Part shown: one piece after another, positions 36,125 through 45,688 of the stretch | Layout of the letters: every line of letters begins with the position of its first letter | How positions within the stretch are numbered: position 1 is the first letter of the stretch | Program-made: the position numbers and the translations under genes | The notes under the pieces: generated by a model | What the model saw: the letters and a program-made list of their open reading frames with translations, nothing else | Told to the model about the DNA's origin: nothing | Database searches by the model: none | NCBI RefSeq assembly: GCF_000875975.1 | Contig: NZ_BAWW01000003.1 | Location: forward strand, 186,001-250,000 | DNA from: Parachlamydia acanthamoebae | GTDB lineage: Bacteria; Chlamydiota; Chlamydiia; Chlamydiales; Parachlamydiaceae | Length of the DNA: 64,000 bases | Direction: 5' to 3'

Positions 36125-36840
36125 TTATTGCCTATATACGATTTTGTTAAAAAAAACAATTTTATTACTTTTACATTAAGATTATATAAATTTATGAGGT
36201 GACGAAAACAAATAAAACTTATGAGATTAATAAAAACATGAGAATTTCAACAAAAATGAAGCTTTAAATACGCACGATCAAAATGTTTTGAGGAAACTAG
36301 ATGTATTCGGGGTTTTCCAGAATTGCGGAAGCTAGCTAGTTTTCGCTTCATAGACAAATCTAGCAAAAGATATAAAAGAGCGCTCGCGAGCTTTATCGAT
36401 CACCTTCTTTGTAATGTTTTTCATTTTGATTAGGCTTCGAGCTTATCAAGATTTTTGAAATTACCGAGTCTTCAACCTGAAAGAACCGAAAGCAATTTGT
36501 CGTTCAAAGAATAAGTTACTCTTGTTTACGATTGCGGAGATCGGCTAAAGCAATCTTTTCGAGAATTTCATCTGCGGGATGATTTAAGAAAACAAGCTAA
36601 ACTTGAACTCTATTTTTTGAGAGAAGGTTTGATCTTAAATTAAGATGCAAATAGAGCCCTACTTAGTCCAATGGGATATAATAATGGAAAAACAATCCAA
36701 AAATACAAAAGTTGAGAAAAAGAGACCGTTTCTGAATTTTCTATTTTCAAACTTAGAAATGAAGGGCAAAAAGGCGATTTCATCACTGTAATAGCGATTG
36801 GATAAGCTTATGTGGTGCTCGATCTGATTCAAGAAAGAAT
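36125..36840. other. Gene-poor stretch with coding-like remnants
   Basis: About 715 bp with no intact gene. The minus strand around 36530-36590 reads HPADEILEKIALADLRNRKQE, and further down DLSMKRKLASFRNSGKPRI, both coding-like but split by stops. The plus strand also has a long frame broken by two stops. I cannot name the source; a decayed gene or mobile-element remnant beside the tRNA is possible. Confidence 0.35.
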
Positions 36841-36925
36841 CGGAAGAGGAGGGATTCGAACCCCCGGACCCTTTCAGGCCTTCTGTTTTCAAGACAGACG
36901 CAATCGGCCGCTCTGCCACTCTTCC
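36841..36925 (-). tRNA. tRNA-Ser (anticodon UGA)
   Basis: The minus strand folds as a class II tRNA of 85 nt: acceptor GGAAGAG/CTCTTCC with G discriminator, D-arm GGCAGAGCGGCC, anticodon stem CTGT/ACAG with loop CTTGAAA (anticodon TGA), a long variable arm around GGCCTGAAAGGGTCC, and T-loop GGTTCGAATCC. CCA is not encoded. Confidence 0.95.
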
Positions 36926-36939
36926 GTGAATAAGGCTAC

Positions 36940-36969
36940 TTTATAGCAAATCCCCTAATAATCGATCAA
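36940..36969 (-). promoter_or_regulatory. Promoter of tRNA-Ser
   Basis: On the minus strand, TTGATC (36964-36969) and TATAAA (36940-36945) are 18 bp apart, placing transcription start a few bases before the mature tRNA 5' end. Confidence 0.6.
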
Positions 36970-37069
36970 GGGAAACTTCAATTTTAGAAAAATCTCTAAA
37001 GAAAACTTGCACATTCTGCACACAAGGACTAAGATGATCAAAAAAAATTGAATGCCTTGGAGACCTCTT

Positions 37070-38464
37070 ATGAAACGTTTGTTGACTTTTTGCTTTACCC
37101 TTTTTTTTACATTTTCACTCTGCGCTAAAAACTTTTTTTCAACAGATGAAGCCAGCCAAAATGCGGCCGCTTCCCTCACTTATTACCTAGAGCAATTGTG
37201 CCTTTCCTTATCGGACGAACAAAATGCCCCATTTGAAAGTGTTTCTTTTTCCGAAGATGATGTGATGGAGCTCTGGCAGACTGTCGAAAGTTTTTGTTGT
37301 CGAGAAACCTCCCAAACATATGCACAATCGATTAGCAATGCCTTTCATCATTTTAGGCACATTGATTTTAAGCAACCAAAGGAAGAAATCTTTTTGGATC
37401 TTTTTCCCTGCTTTCTTGAAGTTCACAGCCTATGGTTAACGTCTATCAACGAAGATGCGGTTGAAGCCTCTTTAGAAGCATTGACGGATTTAACCGAGGA
37501 ATCTAAAGCTTTTCTTAACCAAAAAAAATATCTGCTGACAATGCATGCTTGCAACCAGATTCAAAATAAACTCGCCACAACAATTCATGATGGGGAAAAA
37601 AACAAGCTTCTCAATCTCTTAAATTGGGTAAGCACTTCTGGAATGGATGCGTCCGAAGGCAAATGGCAAAAATGGAAAAATTACTACAACAGTTCTGAGA
37701 AAGATCCTCTTAAAGCCGCACTCAAATTTTCTGCCCATTACAATGACTTTCAAAAAAATCCAAAATTGAGTTCTTCTGCACGCAAAAAGCTCATGCCGTA
37801 TTTACTCCCCAAAAAACACGCGGTCAAATCGCATTTGGATAAAATCTTTTTACACGCGAGAGCAACTCAAAACCCTCAATCTTTGAGCGATGCGAATTTT
37901 CAGGTTATTTCTGTTCAGGGAAGAAGCTTTATCCACGTCCTTGCTCATCCATCTTTTCCTCATTATTTACTCAAAGTTGTTTTGGATAACGAATTACGGA
38001 AAAAACGCAGTAAACCAGAGTGGGAATGGTTTGCACGACGCTGCGAATATGCCAAAAAAGTTGCCGATTTGATCGACAAACACCATATAAAGTCGTTTAC
38101 TGTGCCAAAAAAATGGGTTTATCCACTTCCTTTGAAACCTTCTCCCCCTTCCTCAAGTGCTTACAAACAAAAACCAGTGGCTTTAGTTGTGCAAAAAATG
38201 AATCTTGTCCCTTATCAAGAAACACTGGATACGTGGAGAAATCAAATTGGGCAGGAACAATTGAAAGAATTATACACGATTGTCAGCAGGTTATCTAAAG
38301 TGTCTATTCGTCCGGATAACCTTCCTTTAACAACATCCGGAAAATTTGCTTTTGTAGATACTGAATATGTACGAGGCTCCCCTTCTTATGGATTTATCCG
38401 CCCATATCTTTCAAAGGAAATGCGGGTATACTGGGATCGCCTCGTATCAAAAGGAGGCAAATAA
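37070..38464 (+). CDS. Exported protein with kinase-like C-terminal domain
   Basis: 464 residues from the ATG at 37070 (GGAG upstream); an earlier in-frame ATG at 37052 would precede the signal peptide MKRLLTFCFTLFFTFSLCA. Residues ~25-280 are helical and unrecognised. The C-terminal ~190 residues show a kinase-like pattern: a candidate beta3 Lys in HYLLKVVLD, a hinge-like strand ALVVQKMNLVP, a catalytic-loop-like RPDNLPLT and a metal-binding-type GKFAFVDTEY. The usual HxD is replaced by IRPDN, so it may be atypical or inactive. Its 3' end overlaps the convergent ankyrin gene by 18 bp. It probably acts outside the cytoplasm, given the signal peptide. Confidence 0.6.
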   Translation: MKRLLTFCFTLFFTFSLCAKNFFSTDEASQNAAASLTYYLEQLCLSLSDEQNAPFESVSFSEDDVMELWQTVESFCCRETSQTYAQSISNAFHHFRHIDFKQPKEEIFLDLFPCFLEVHSLWLTSINEDAVEASLEALTDLTEESKAFLNQKKYLLTMHACNQIQNKLATTIHDGEKNKLLNLLNWVSTSGMDASEGKWQKWKNYYNSSEKDPLKAALKFSAHYNDFQKNPKLSSSARKKLMPYLLPKKHAVKSHLDKIFLHARATQNPQSLSDANFQVISVQGRSFIHVLAHPSFPHYLLKVVLDNELRKKRSKPEWEWFARRCEYAKKVADLIDKHHIKSFTVPKKWVYPLPLKPSPPSSSAYKQKPVALVVQKMNLVPYQETLDTWRNQIGQEQLKELYTIVSRLSKVSIRPDNLPLTTSGKFAFVDTEYVRGSPSYGFIRPYLSKEMRVYWDRLVSKGGK

Positions 38465-40597
38465 GCCTTTGCTCATGAGGAAAGGGATTAAAGTGAGATT
38501 GTTATGTGCGCGTACATAATCCACAAATCCCTTGCCCTGCTCATTTTTTAGCTTCCAATCCACCCCCTGCTTTTGCAAGAATAGAGCCAAGGCCAAGCTT
38601 GTTTCTTTATTGCCTTTAAATTTTGCGAGAACAAAAAGCAAAAGTAAAAAAGGGATTTCTTCTTTTTTCTTATCTTGGTAAAAAATGAGGGCCTGATGAA
38701 TAGCTCTTTCTCTGGCATCTGTGGAAAAGGATTTATAAAGCTGGGAACTTGCTTTTTCAGCTTCTAAAAGCCATTGCTGGGGATCCTCTGTCTCATTATT
38801 TAATCTAAGCGTATCGAATTGATCAACAAGTAGCATCATCCGAAAAATAGCTTTTCCGCTGGCGATGGCACAGTTTCCAACTTTTTGTGCTTTCAGCTTG
38901 CCTTCCACAATTTGCTTCAAATCCAATCGCGAATGAATTTTTTTTCGATCCTTTTGCACAAATTCGAGTGGACGCTTTTCTCCCCGCCGCATCATTTTAA
39001 CAAGCTTAGATGTTAAAGCTGCATCGATTTTGTAAATCTTATATCCCGAAGATTCTCCATCTTCATAGAGTCTCCCTCGATTGACTTCTACATAAAAACC
39101 CTTGTAAAGTAATCGATAGCAAGCATGCCCGACCCATCCCGAAGTCAATAAAACCATTTTTCCTTGCTGATAGTCTGCTATTATTTCTTCTTCGGTCTTT
39201 GAAGATGTTCGATTCAACCTCACATTTTCAAGGCCATCTAACATTTGCTTTTGAGATGCAACATTCGGCCATGCACAAATTGGTTGGGTCAAGGGTTCAC
39301 TGAAAAATTTTTCAACGCTTTCCTTTAAGGCTTGTATCCCAAATCCATAGTTCATCCCTTCCCATGCAAATATATGCGAATCGAGTGTTGATTTTCCACG
39401 CAATGCGAATAGGTTGCTAATAATTTTTTGAATTCGAATGTTTTGGCAACGCTCTAAATTCGCTCCTCTCTGAAGCAAGTAGTGGGCACATTCTTCATTG
39501 CCTTCTGTTAAAGCCACAAGCAAAGGAGAAAATCCCCACTTGTTAGGTTGATCTATTTCAACCTGGTTTTCAACAAGTAGCTTCACTAATGAGAAAGATT
39601 CAAATGCAGCTTCAACTAAAGGATCAAAATCTCTTTTTTTTATTATAATACCCTGACCGATTAAAAATTTGACAACCGCTTCTTGCTTTCCTAGAACTGC
39701 GGCGATTAAAAGGCTCTCTTTCGATTTTTTATCGAGTTTTTTTAAATCAAGAGATTGAGAAACAAGCTTTTGAAGAAATTCAAGAAATCCGAAGTAACAA
39801 GCCAGATCAAAAAGCTCATTTTTATATTTAGGATGCAAGGATCCAGGCAAACCTTCTTTTACGAATAACTCGGCCAACTCCCGATTTTTATTGAGTGCTA
39901 AATGAAAGAAAATTGCCTTCACTTGTTTTTTTGACGCGCGAAATTGAGCTCCCTCTTGAATCAAATATTGAGCGACTTCGATTTTTTTATAAATAAATGC
40001 CGCGGCTAAAGGTGATCCCTGCTTTGTTTTGCAATTCAATCGCACATGATTGTTAAGAAAAAACTGAACGAGAGGAACATGGCCGCATTCAATCGCTAAT
40101 ATGAATAAAGTCTCTTTTCGTTTGCGACTATTCAACCATTGAGATTGTTGCATCTGTGAGACGACTTCTAGGCGTCCTAAACGAACCGCCAATTCCAAAT
40201 ACTCGCTTTGCTCGGAGGTTTTAGTGACTGAAGGCAAAAATTGTTGGACTGCGAAAAGATCGTTTTCTTTAACTGCTTTATAGAAAAGGGCTTTGAGAGA
40301 AACATCATGTCGCTCTTTTTTTTCACTCGCATGCAAAAAATCAACAGTAGGGATTGCATCTTTTGCGATTACACTTGAAAAAGTGGAGGCTATTTTTTTA
40401 TGTGACTCTTGTTTTTCACCCATAACCCATTTTTTTATACACGTGCGCTCCGAACCCGACAGAAAGATATAAGCTAACCACCGAATCGCCAGTCCATAAA
40501 TTTTTTTGGACGTCGACTTTTTATTTAACTCGTTGAAACTTTCTTGGATATACTTAGCATAAGTAACATAAACTTTATTCTGAATTCTATCTAACAT
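38447..40597 (-). CDS. Ankyrin-repeat protein with possible cysteine-protease-like domain
   Basis: 716 residues. Residues ~85-400 hold ankyrin repeats, including GSPLAAAFIYKKIEVAQYLI, ESLLIAAVLGKQEAVVKFLI and WGFSPLLVALTEGNEECAHYL. The region after ~430 has H491 (SGWVGHACYRLLYKG), NRG shortly after it, and C576 in QKVGNCAIASGKAIF. A His...Gln...Cys order with Gln just before Cys recalls clan CE proteases, but this is inference. The last ~50 residues return to an ankyrin-like pattern (KQGVDWKLKNEQGKG). Ankyrin proteins in amoeba-associated bacteria are frequent effectors. No signal peptide is seen, consistent with T3SS export. Confidence 0.72.
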   Translation of the reverse strand: MLDRIQNKVYVTYAKYIQESFNELNKKSTSKKIYGLAIRWLAYIFLSGSERTCIKKWVMGEKQESHKKIASTFSSVIAKDAIPTVDFLHASEKKERHDVSLKALFYKAVKENDLFAVQQFLPSVTKTSEQSEYLELAVRLGRLEVVSQMQQSQWLNSRKRKETLFILAIECGHVPLVQFFLNNHVRLNCKTKQGSPLAAAFIYKKIEVAQYLIQEGAQFRASKKQVKAIFFHLALNKNRELAELFVKEGLPGSLHPKYKNELFDLACYFGFLEFLQKLVSQSLDLKKLDKKSKESLLIAAVLGKQEAVVKFLIGQGIIIKKRDFDPLVEAAFESFSLVKLLVENQVEIDQPNKWGFSPLLVALTEGNEECAHYLLQRGANLERCQNIRIQKIISNLFALRGKSTLDSHIFAWEGMNYGFGIQALKESVEKFFSEPLTQPICAWPNVASQKQMLDGLENVRLNRTSSKTEEEIIADYQQGKMVLLTSGWVGHACYRLLYKGFYVEVNRGRLYEDGESSGYKIYKIDAALTSKLVKMMRRGEKRPLEFVQKDRKKIHSRLDLKQIVEGKLKAQKVGNCAIASGKAIFRMMLLVDQFDTLRLNNETEDPQQWLLEAEKASSQLYKSFSTDARERAIHQALIFYQDKKKEEIPFLLLLFVLAKFKGNKETSLALALFLQKQGVDWKLKNEQGKGFVDYVRAHNNLTLIPFLMSKGLFASF

Positions 40598-40621
40598 TTG
40601 AGAATCTATTGAATTTTAATA

Positions 40622-40634
40622 ATGATATAATCAT
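40622..40634. promoter_or_regulatory. Palindrome with -10-like box between divergent genes
   Basis: ATGATATAATCAT is a 5-bp-arm palindrome containing TATAAT (40626-40631), about 47 bp before the GGCT-like gene. A longer inverted repeat ATTGAATTT (40608-40616) / AAATTCAAT (40651-40659) encloses it. The -35 is not clear. Confidence 0.35.
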
Positions 40635-40677
40635 ATAAAAAAATATATCTAAATTCAATTAGAAAGGTTTGCTAATA

Positions 40678-41499
40678 ATGATAAAGTACCTATTTTCTCT
40701 TTTTATTTTTGGAACATTTTTTAATTTATTTTCTGAAAATTTTCCTTGGAGCAACTCGAGGCAAGACTATTTGATTCAGCAAGCTCAAATTTTTTTTAAT
40801 GAGCAAGAGGGCAAATATCCCAAGCTTGCGTATCCGATCACAAAAAATCAACTAGAGGTTATTTTTCAACTTTTTAAAAAATCTGAAGTCGAGATTATCG
40901 GTTATGGAAGTCTTATTCATCCTGCATCGGCACTTAAAACAGTTAGCCAACAGGCCATCCAAACGTTTCAACCGATTGTCGCCTTTGGTGCAAAACGTGT
41001 ATTTGAAAGAGATGTCGCTCGGGTTGCCCATTGGGGAAAGCAAATCCGCATGAATGACACTGGCATGTTAAATATCTTTCCAACTCAAAATCTTCGCTCC
41101 ATGTTTAATGGCATTTCGATGAAAGTCGACATCAACGAATTATTCCAACTTACTGAAAGGGAGATTGGATATGATCTCATTCCTTTAGTCACACTCAACT
41201 GGAATGATGCCATCAATGAAAATAATCTAATCCCTGCCTTTTTTATTGGGTACGCTTTTTCAGCATCAGATCAACCTCGCCAAGGAAAAATTTATATCTC
41301 TACATGCGTTAATCCTGTCCCAGGGTATAGCTATGCTTCTATGGAAGGAGCTGAACATTACGGCAAAGCATTTCTGAATTTTTGGGTCGATACGACACTT
41401 CTTGCAGATCGAAAAACGCCTTTCATTCTCTGGTTAAAAAACCCACAAATCAATTGTGATTGCAAAAAAGGATGCCTTCTACCAACAAAAATGAATTGA
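40678..41499 (+). CDS. Gamma-glutamylcyclotransferase-like (GGCT/AIG2 fold) protein, possibly exported
   Basis: 273 residues from the ATG at 40678 (AGAAAGG upstream; an earlier TTG at 40669 is less likely). The N-terminus looks like a signal sequence (IKYLFSLFIFGTFFNLFS). The key motif is EIIGYGSLIHPASA, the substrate-binding GYGSL of the GGCT/AIG2 family. Later parts (FNGISMKVDINELFQLTEREIGYDLIPL and the AFFIGYAFSA segment) fit that fold. A Cys-rich end (NCDCKKGCLLP) is extra. Family members cyclise gamma-glutamyl amines or glutathione, but the exported location argues for another substrate. It is divergent from the ankyrin gene. Confidence 0.65.
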   Translation: MIKYLFSLFIFGTFFNLFSENFPWSNSRQDYLIQQAQIFFNEQEGKYPKLAYPITKNQLEVIFQLFKKSEVEIIGYGSLIHPASALKTVSQQAIQTFQPIVAFGAKRVFERDVARVAHWGKQIRMNDTGMLNIFPTQNLRSMFNGISMKVDINELFQLTEREIGYDLIPLVTLNWNDAINENNLIPAFFIGYAFSASDQPRQGKIYISTCVNPVPGYSYASMEGAEHYGKAFLNFWVDTTLLADRKTPFILWLKNPQINCDCKKGCLLPTKMN

Positions 41500-41607
41500 T
41501 AAAAAACATTTTTGTTCCTTTTCATTTATGATTATTTCAGGCACAATTGGCGCATCTTTTGTTTGAATGAAAAGCTTTGATTTTGTGGGATCTCTGAGGA
41601 TTACGTG

Positions 41608-42396
41608 ATGCATCAACCAACAAAAATCTCCTCACATTTAAAAACACCTGCTCCGGCCCATTTTTATCACCGGACGGACAGTTTATTGTTTCAATTTATT
41701 TTATGCGAATTCATTGCTGTTCATCGCGAAACTGAATTGATGAAAAACACCATGCTCAAAATGCCTCAATCAGAATCAACTTCTGAAGAGGAATTTACCT
41801 CTTTTTTAAATGCATTCACTCTGACGGCTCGTAACTTATCAGGTTCAGCCCAAGAACAGATGCGTTTTTTCGCGTGGAATTTAGAAGTAGGAGCCTTAAC
41901 GAAATTGAGAAATTATTGTACGTTCTTCTCTCAAAATAAAGAAGATTCGGATAAGGCACCTATCCTGATGCAACGCTATGCGAATCGCGCTTGGCTGCTT
42001 TGTTTACAAGCTTTAGATTATGTGCGTGTTCTCCAACATAATCTGGTGGAGCCGATCTTGCCCATTGAGAAAATTCCAGAAACAAAAAATCTCTTGATCC
42101 TCACTGTAGAAAAAATATTCGGCCAAATCCAACGTCTGACCCGTCTGATAGCGCGCGTTTCTTTAACCTTTAGTCGGGATGAAAATATTTTATTTTACAT
42201 TCTTCAGCAAAAAGAAGAATTTGATCAAATTTACGAAAAGAATTTTGTGAATAAAATTTTCGAAAAAATGTTCCAAAATGGGGTCCCTGAAGCGGGTCAA
42301 TTTTTGCTCCAAAAATATGGAGAGCGAGGATTCTTTGATCTTCTCCCCCTCATTGCGAGCAAAATCACGGACCTACAAGTCGTTGTTTTAACATGA
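41608..42396 (+). CDS. Hypothetical protein upstream of priA
   Basis: 262 residues from the ATG at 41608 (GAGGA 7 nt upstream; a GTG one codon earlier is possible). The protein is helical, with hydrophobic patches but no clear membrane segment or signal peptide (RAWLLCLQALDYVRVLQHNLV; KIFGQIQRLTRLIARVSLTF). It overlaps the next gene by 4 bp and together with it leads into priA, so the three are probably one operon. No family recognised. Confidence 0.7.
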   Translation: MHQPTKISSHLKTPAPAHFYHRTDSLLFQFILCEFIAVHRETELMKNTMLKMPQSESTSEEEFTSFLNAFTLTARNLSGSAQEQMRFFAWNLEVGALTKLRNYCTFFSQNKEDSDKAPILMQRYANRAWLLCLQALDYVRVLQHNLVEPILPIEKIPETKNLLILTVEKIFGQIQRLTRLIARVSLTFSRDENILFYILQQKEEFDQIYEKNFVNKIFEKMFQNGVPEAGQFLLQKYGERGFFDLLPLIASKITDLQVVVLT

Positions 42397-43244
42397 TGGA
42401 TATTGAAAAACAGTTTGCTGACCTTTTAACTCTCACTCAATTGTATGTGTTTCAAGAGCATCAGCTAAAAGATTGGACACTGGCGGAATCACAGGCTTTT
42501 ACATATTTTAAAAAGCGGGCACAATCCCAAAAAGAGGCTAAACTTTCCCCAAAAACAGCACCAATCAATCCCTCTTTTACTCCCCTCCCCATTGCAGCGA
42601 CTACTCCACAGGCCCCTCCTAAAAAAAAACCTTTGTTATCTGCTATTCTTGCAAAAGAAGAAAATAAGACAACTTTAGCTAAAGAATCAGAAGCCTCACC
42701 TGCAAAAACTCAGGCAGAATGGCATTTAGAACTTCCGCCAACTCCTACGGCCGATTCTTTTGAGCCATTTCATGCGGCGTTTCAAAAACTTTTTCCTGCG
42801 AGAACTCTGACAACACATATTCCCGATGATGCGGAAGCTAGACAGAAAAAAGAGTTATGGAAACTTCCTCAAAGCTCTCCTGCAGTGATTATTCTTTCAT
42901 TTGGTGAACCCTCTAAGCTGTCTCTTTTTCTGCAAAATTTAGCAAAAGCCATTGAACATCTTGTTCCACAGCCAGTTGAAATACGTTCCGCTTTTTCCAT
43001 TGAAGCTTTAAATGAGTGGAGCGCTCTTTTTCAATCTCAAGATTTACGCCTTATCATTGCAACAGATGCTGGAATTCAAAGCTGCCCCCAGCTGATCCCT
43101 TTTTATCGAGAAACACAAAAGCAATCCCGCCACTATTTAGATCGCATCCCCCTACTTTTATTGTCTGATCTCTCTTTATACTTAAAAGAACCCAAGCTAA
43201 AGCTTTCGTTATGGCAAGTCTTGTGTGAAATGTTAAAAAGCTGA
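42393..43244 (+). CDS. Hypothetical protein immediately upstream of priA
   Basis: 283 residues. Residues ~40-110 are a low-complexity Pro/Ala/Lys/Glu-rich linker (PQAPPKKKPLLSAILAKEENK), followed by a globular alpha/beta-looking domain (SSPAVIILSFGEPSKLSLFL; LRLIIATDAGIQSCPQL; IPLLLLSDLSLYLKE). It is coupled to the preceding gene through an ATGATG/TGA overlap and ends 8 bp before the priA GTG. The neighbourhood suggests a replication-linked role, but no family was recognised. Confidence 0.7.
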   Translation: MMDIEKQFADLLTLTQLYVFQEHQLKDWTLAESQAFTYFKKRAQSQKEAKLSPKTAPINPSFTPLPIAATTPQAPPKKKPLLSAILAKEENKTTLAKESEASPAKTQAEWHLELPPTPTADSFEPFHAAFQKLFPARTLTTHIPDDAEARQKKELWKLPQSSPAVIILSFGEPSKLSLFLQNLAKAIEHLVPQPVEIRSAFSIEALNEWSALFQSQDLRLIIATDAGIQSCPQLIPFYRETQKQSRHYLDRIPLLLLSDLSLYLKEPKLKLSLWQVLCEMLKS

Positions 43245-43252
43245 AGGCTCCT

Positions 43253-45493
43253 GTGAAACCCCAAAAATTTACGAAATATGCAGCCGTCATTCTCGATGTT
43301 GCCATTGAAAAGACGCTCGATTACGGAATCCCTGAAGATTTAGTTCCAGAAGCTAAAAAAGGGGTCCGGGTTGAAGTTCCTTTGCGTGGCAGCCTACGAA
43401 ATGGCTACATCATGGAAATCAAAGAAACTGCAGATTATGCAAGAGTATCCCCTATCCAACGCATTTTTCCAGATGTTCAAATTTCGGAAGACCTTTTCGA
43501 GCTCGCTTTATGGATCTCTCGCTACTATTTAGCTCCCCTATCGCAGGTTTTCAAAATTCTTGTCCCCTCTAGCATTCGCAAAGACATGCAGCATAAGCAA
43601 CAGCTATTCGTCATGCGAAAGCAAACTCGTGAGCAATTAAAAGAGGTGTGCGAGACCATCCGCAACAAGCACTCCGCTCAAGCTGCGGTGCTAGATGAGA
43701 TGCTACTAGTCAAAAAAGGGATTCTACTTTCAGAGCTCTTAGAAAAAACGGGTGGTTCGCGAAGCCCTGTCGATACGTTGGCGGCTAAGGGATACCTTCT
43801 TGTCGAACCCGTGCGCATCGATCGCTCCCCTCTGATTGGAGAAGAGTACCTCTTAACAAAACCCAAAATTTTAAGCGCAGAACAACAAGAGGCTTTTACC
43901 AAAATCGCGCATTCTCTTGAGGCTGGTATTTTTCAAACGCATCTTTTATACGGAATCACTGGCAGTGGTAAAACGGAAGTCTATTTACAGGCTATTGAAA
44001 AAGCCCTGCAGATGCAAAAAAGCGCCATTATGCTTGTTCCAGAAATCTCATTGACTGCCCAAACAATCGAACGTTTTAAAAGCCGTTTTCCCGATAACAT
44101 CGCCATTTTACACCATCGCTTAAGTCATGGTGAGCGTTTTGATGAATGGCATAAAATCCGACGGGGCGAGGCTCGCATTGTAATTGGAGCACGTTCTGCT
44201 GTATTTAGCCCTGTCCCCAACTTGGGCTTAGTGATTGTAGATGAAGAGCACGAGCAGTCGTATAAGCAACAAGAAGAATCTCCTTGCTACCATGCCAGAG
44301 ACATCGCAGTCATGCGAGGCAAGATCGCTCAGGCTACCGTTCTTTTGGGAAGCGCTACCCCTAGCATCGAAAGTTACTACAATGCAATCAAAGGAAAGTA
44401 TGTTATCAGTCTTTTAAAAAAAAGAGCCGAATCGTCCTTGCTTCCTTCTGTCACAATTGTCGATATGAAAAGGGAGTTTGAAAAAGCAAAAGGATTTACC
44501 AACTTTTCTGAACTCCTTCTAAATGAAATTGAAAAGCGGTTAACTACGGGTGAACAGACAATCCTTTTTCTAAACAGACGTGGCTACCACACCACCCTAA
44601 CATGCCCAAGCTGTCAAACAGCAATAAAATGCCCACACTGTTCGTTAGCTCTCACGTTTTATTATTCGCGCAATAGCCTCTCCTGCCATTTGTGTGATTT
44701 TACCATCTCCCCTCCACCGTCCACGTGCCCCAACTGCAAAAAAGATACTCCCATGAAATTCCAAGGAGTAGGGACAGAATTAATCGAACGCTCTTTGCAT
44801 GCGATTTTTCCGGATATTCGAACGATCCGGATTGATGCAGATACAACAAAACACAAGGGCAGTCACCAAAAGCTCCTGCGAGACTTTGGCACAGGCAAAG
44901 CCGACGTTTTGATCGGGACGCAAATGATCGCCAAGGGTTTGCATTTTTCTGAAGTGACCTTGGTGGGTGTTTTAAATGGCGATGCCTCTTTAAATATTCC
45001 CGATTTTCGCTCCTCTGAAATTGCCTTTCAACTGATGACGCAAGTTGCTGGTAGGGCGGGCAGAGGGATCACACAAGGAAAAGTGATCATCCAGACCCAT
45101 ATTCCAGACAATTTCACAATTCAACTGGCTTCTCAACAAAACTATACAGCCTTCTTTGAAGAGGAGATTTCATCACGCGAGTTATTTAATTTCCCCCCCT
45201 TTAGTAGTATGGTCAAGCTGAATTTTTCAGGTTCAAATGAAAAAGAAACTCTCGAGTTTTCCCAAATTTTTCGCAGCAAGTTGCAAACGAATCTCCCCGA
45301 AATATTCGTTTTAAGCCCTGTCATTCCTTCTGGACACGCAAAAGTAAAAGATCGTTTTCGCTTTCAATTTTTGGTGCGCGGTCCAAGCATCTACGCGGCA
45401 AATCAGGCAATTAAAACAACCCTTCAACGTACTTCTATTCCCCATGGGATGAAACTTTTGGTGGATGTAAATCCGCTCACAACCTTCTTTTAA
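43253..45493 (+). CDS. priA: Primosomal protein N' (replication restart helicase)
   Basis: SF2 helicase that reloads the replisome at stalled forks. 746 residues, the normal length. It starts at GTG with AAGG upstream. The N-terminal 3'-DNA-binding domain is seen in the first ~100 residues (ILDVAIEKTLDYGIP). Helicase motifs: GITGSGKTEVYL (Walker A), VIVDEEHEQSYKQ (DEAH type), LLGSATPS, and MTQVAGRAGRG (motif VI). The eight zinc-binding Cys lie in CPSCQTAIKCPHC...CHLCDFTISPPPSTCPNC. All features are intact. Confidence 0.97.
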   Translation: MKPQKFTKYAAVILDVAIEKTLDYGIPEDLVPEAKKGVRVEVPLRGSLRNGYIMEIKETADYARVSPIQRIFPDVQISEDLFELALWISRYYLAPLSQVFKILVPSSIRKDMQHKQQLFVMRKQTREQLKEVCETIRNKHSAQAAVLDEMLLVKKGILLSELLEKTGGSRSPVDTLAAKGYLLVEPVRIDRSPLIGEEYLLTKPKILSAEQQEAFTKIAHSLEAGIFQTHLLYGITGSGKTEVYLQAIEKALQMQKSAIMLVPEISLTAQTIERFKSRFPDNIAILHHRLSHGERFDEWHKIRRGEARIVIGARSAVFSPVPNLGLVIVDEEHEQSYKQQEESPCYHARDIAVMRGKIAQATVLLGSATPSIESYYNAIKGKYVISLLKKRAESSLLPSVTIVDMKREFEKAKGFTNFSELLLNEIEKRLTTGEQTILFLNRRGYHTTLTCPSCQTAIKCPHCSLALTFYYSRNSLSCHLCDFTISPPPSTCPNCKKDTPMKFQGVGTELIERSLHAIFPDIRTIRIDADTTKHKGSHQKLLRDFGTGKADVLIGTQMIAKGLHFSEVTLVGVLNGDASLNIPDFRSSEIAFQLMTQVAGRAGRGITQGKVIIQTHIPDNFTIQLASQQNYTAFFEEEISSRELFNFPPFSSMVKLNFSGSNEKETLEFSQIFRSKLQTNLPEIFVLSPVIPSGHAKVKDRFRFQFLVRGPSIYAANQAIKTTLQRTSIPHGMKLLVDVNPLTTFF

Positions 45494-45688
45494 AAAAGTA
45501 TCTACTGCCTCAATAAAAATGATTGCAATTTTGTCATATAGCCCCTATCACATATGGGTAGGCTGTATCTACGTCGATTACAGCACTAAATGTTGATAAT
45601 TAGCACCTTTAACTGAGATCACCAGATGTTTAGAATCACTTTTTTATTTTTTTTGATCTTCTCACATCTTTTGTTAGCGGAGCATATG

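Noticed and set aside
36659-36919. 86-codon minus-strand frame over tRNA-Ser
   Set aside because: Its first ~25 codons are a translation of the tRNA gene itself.
45540-45580. Imperfect inverted repeat before udk (ATAGCC ... GGCTGTAT)
   Set aside because: Mismatched arms and no T-run or promoter relation; cannot be called a terminator or operator.
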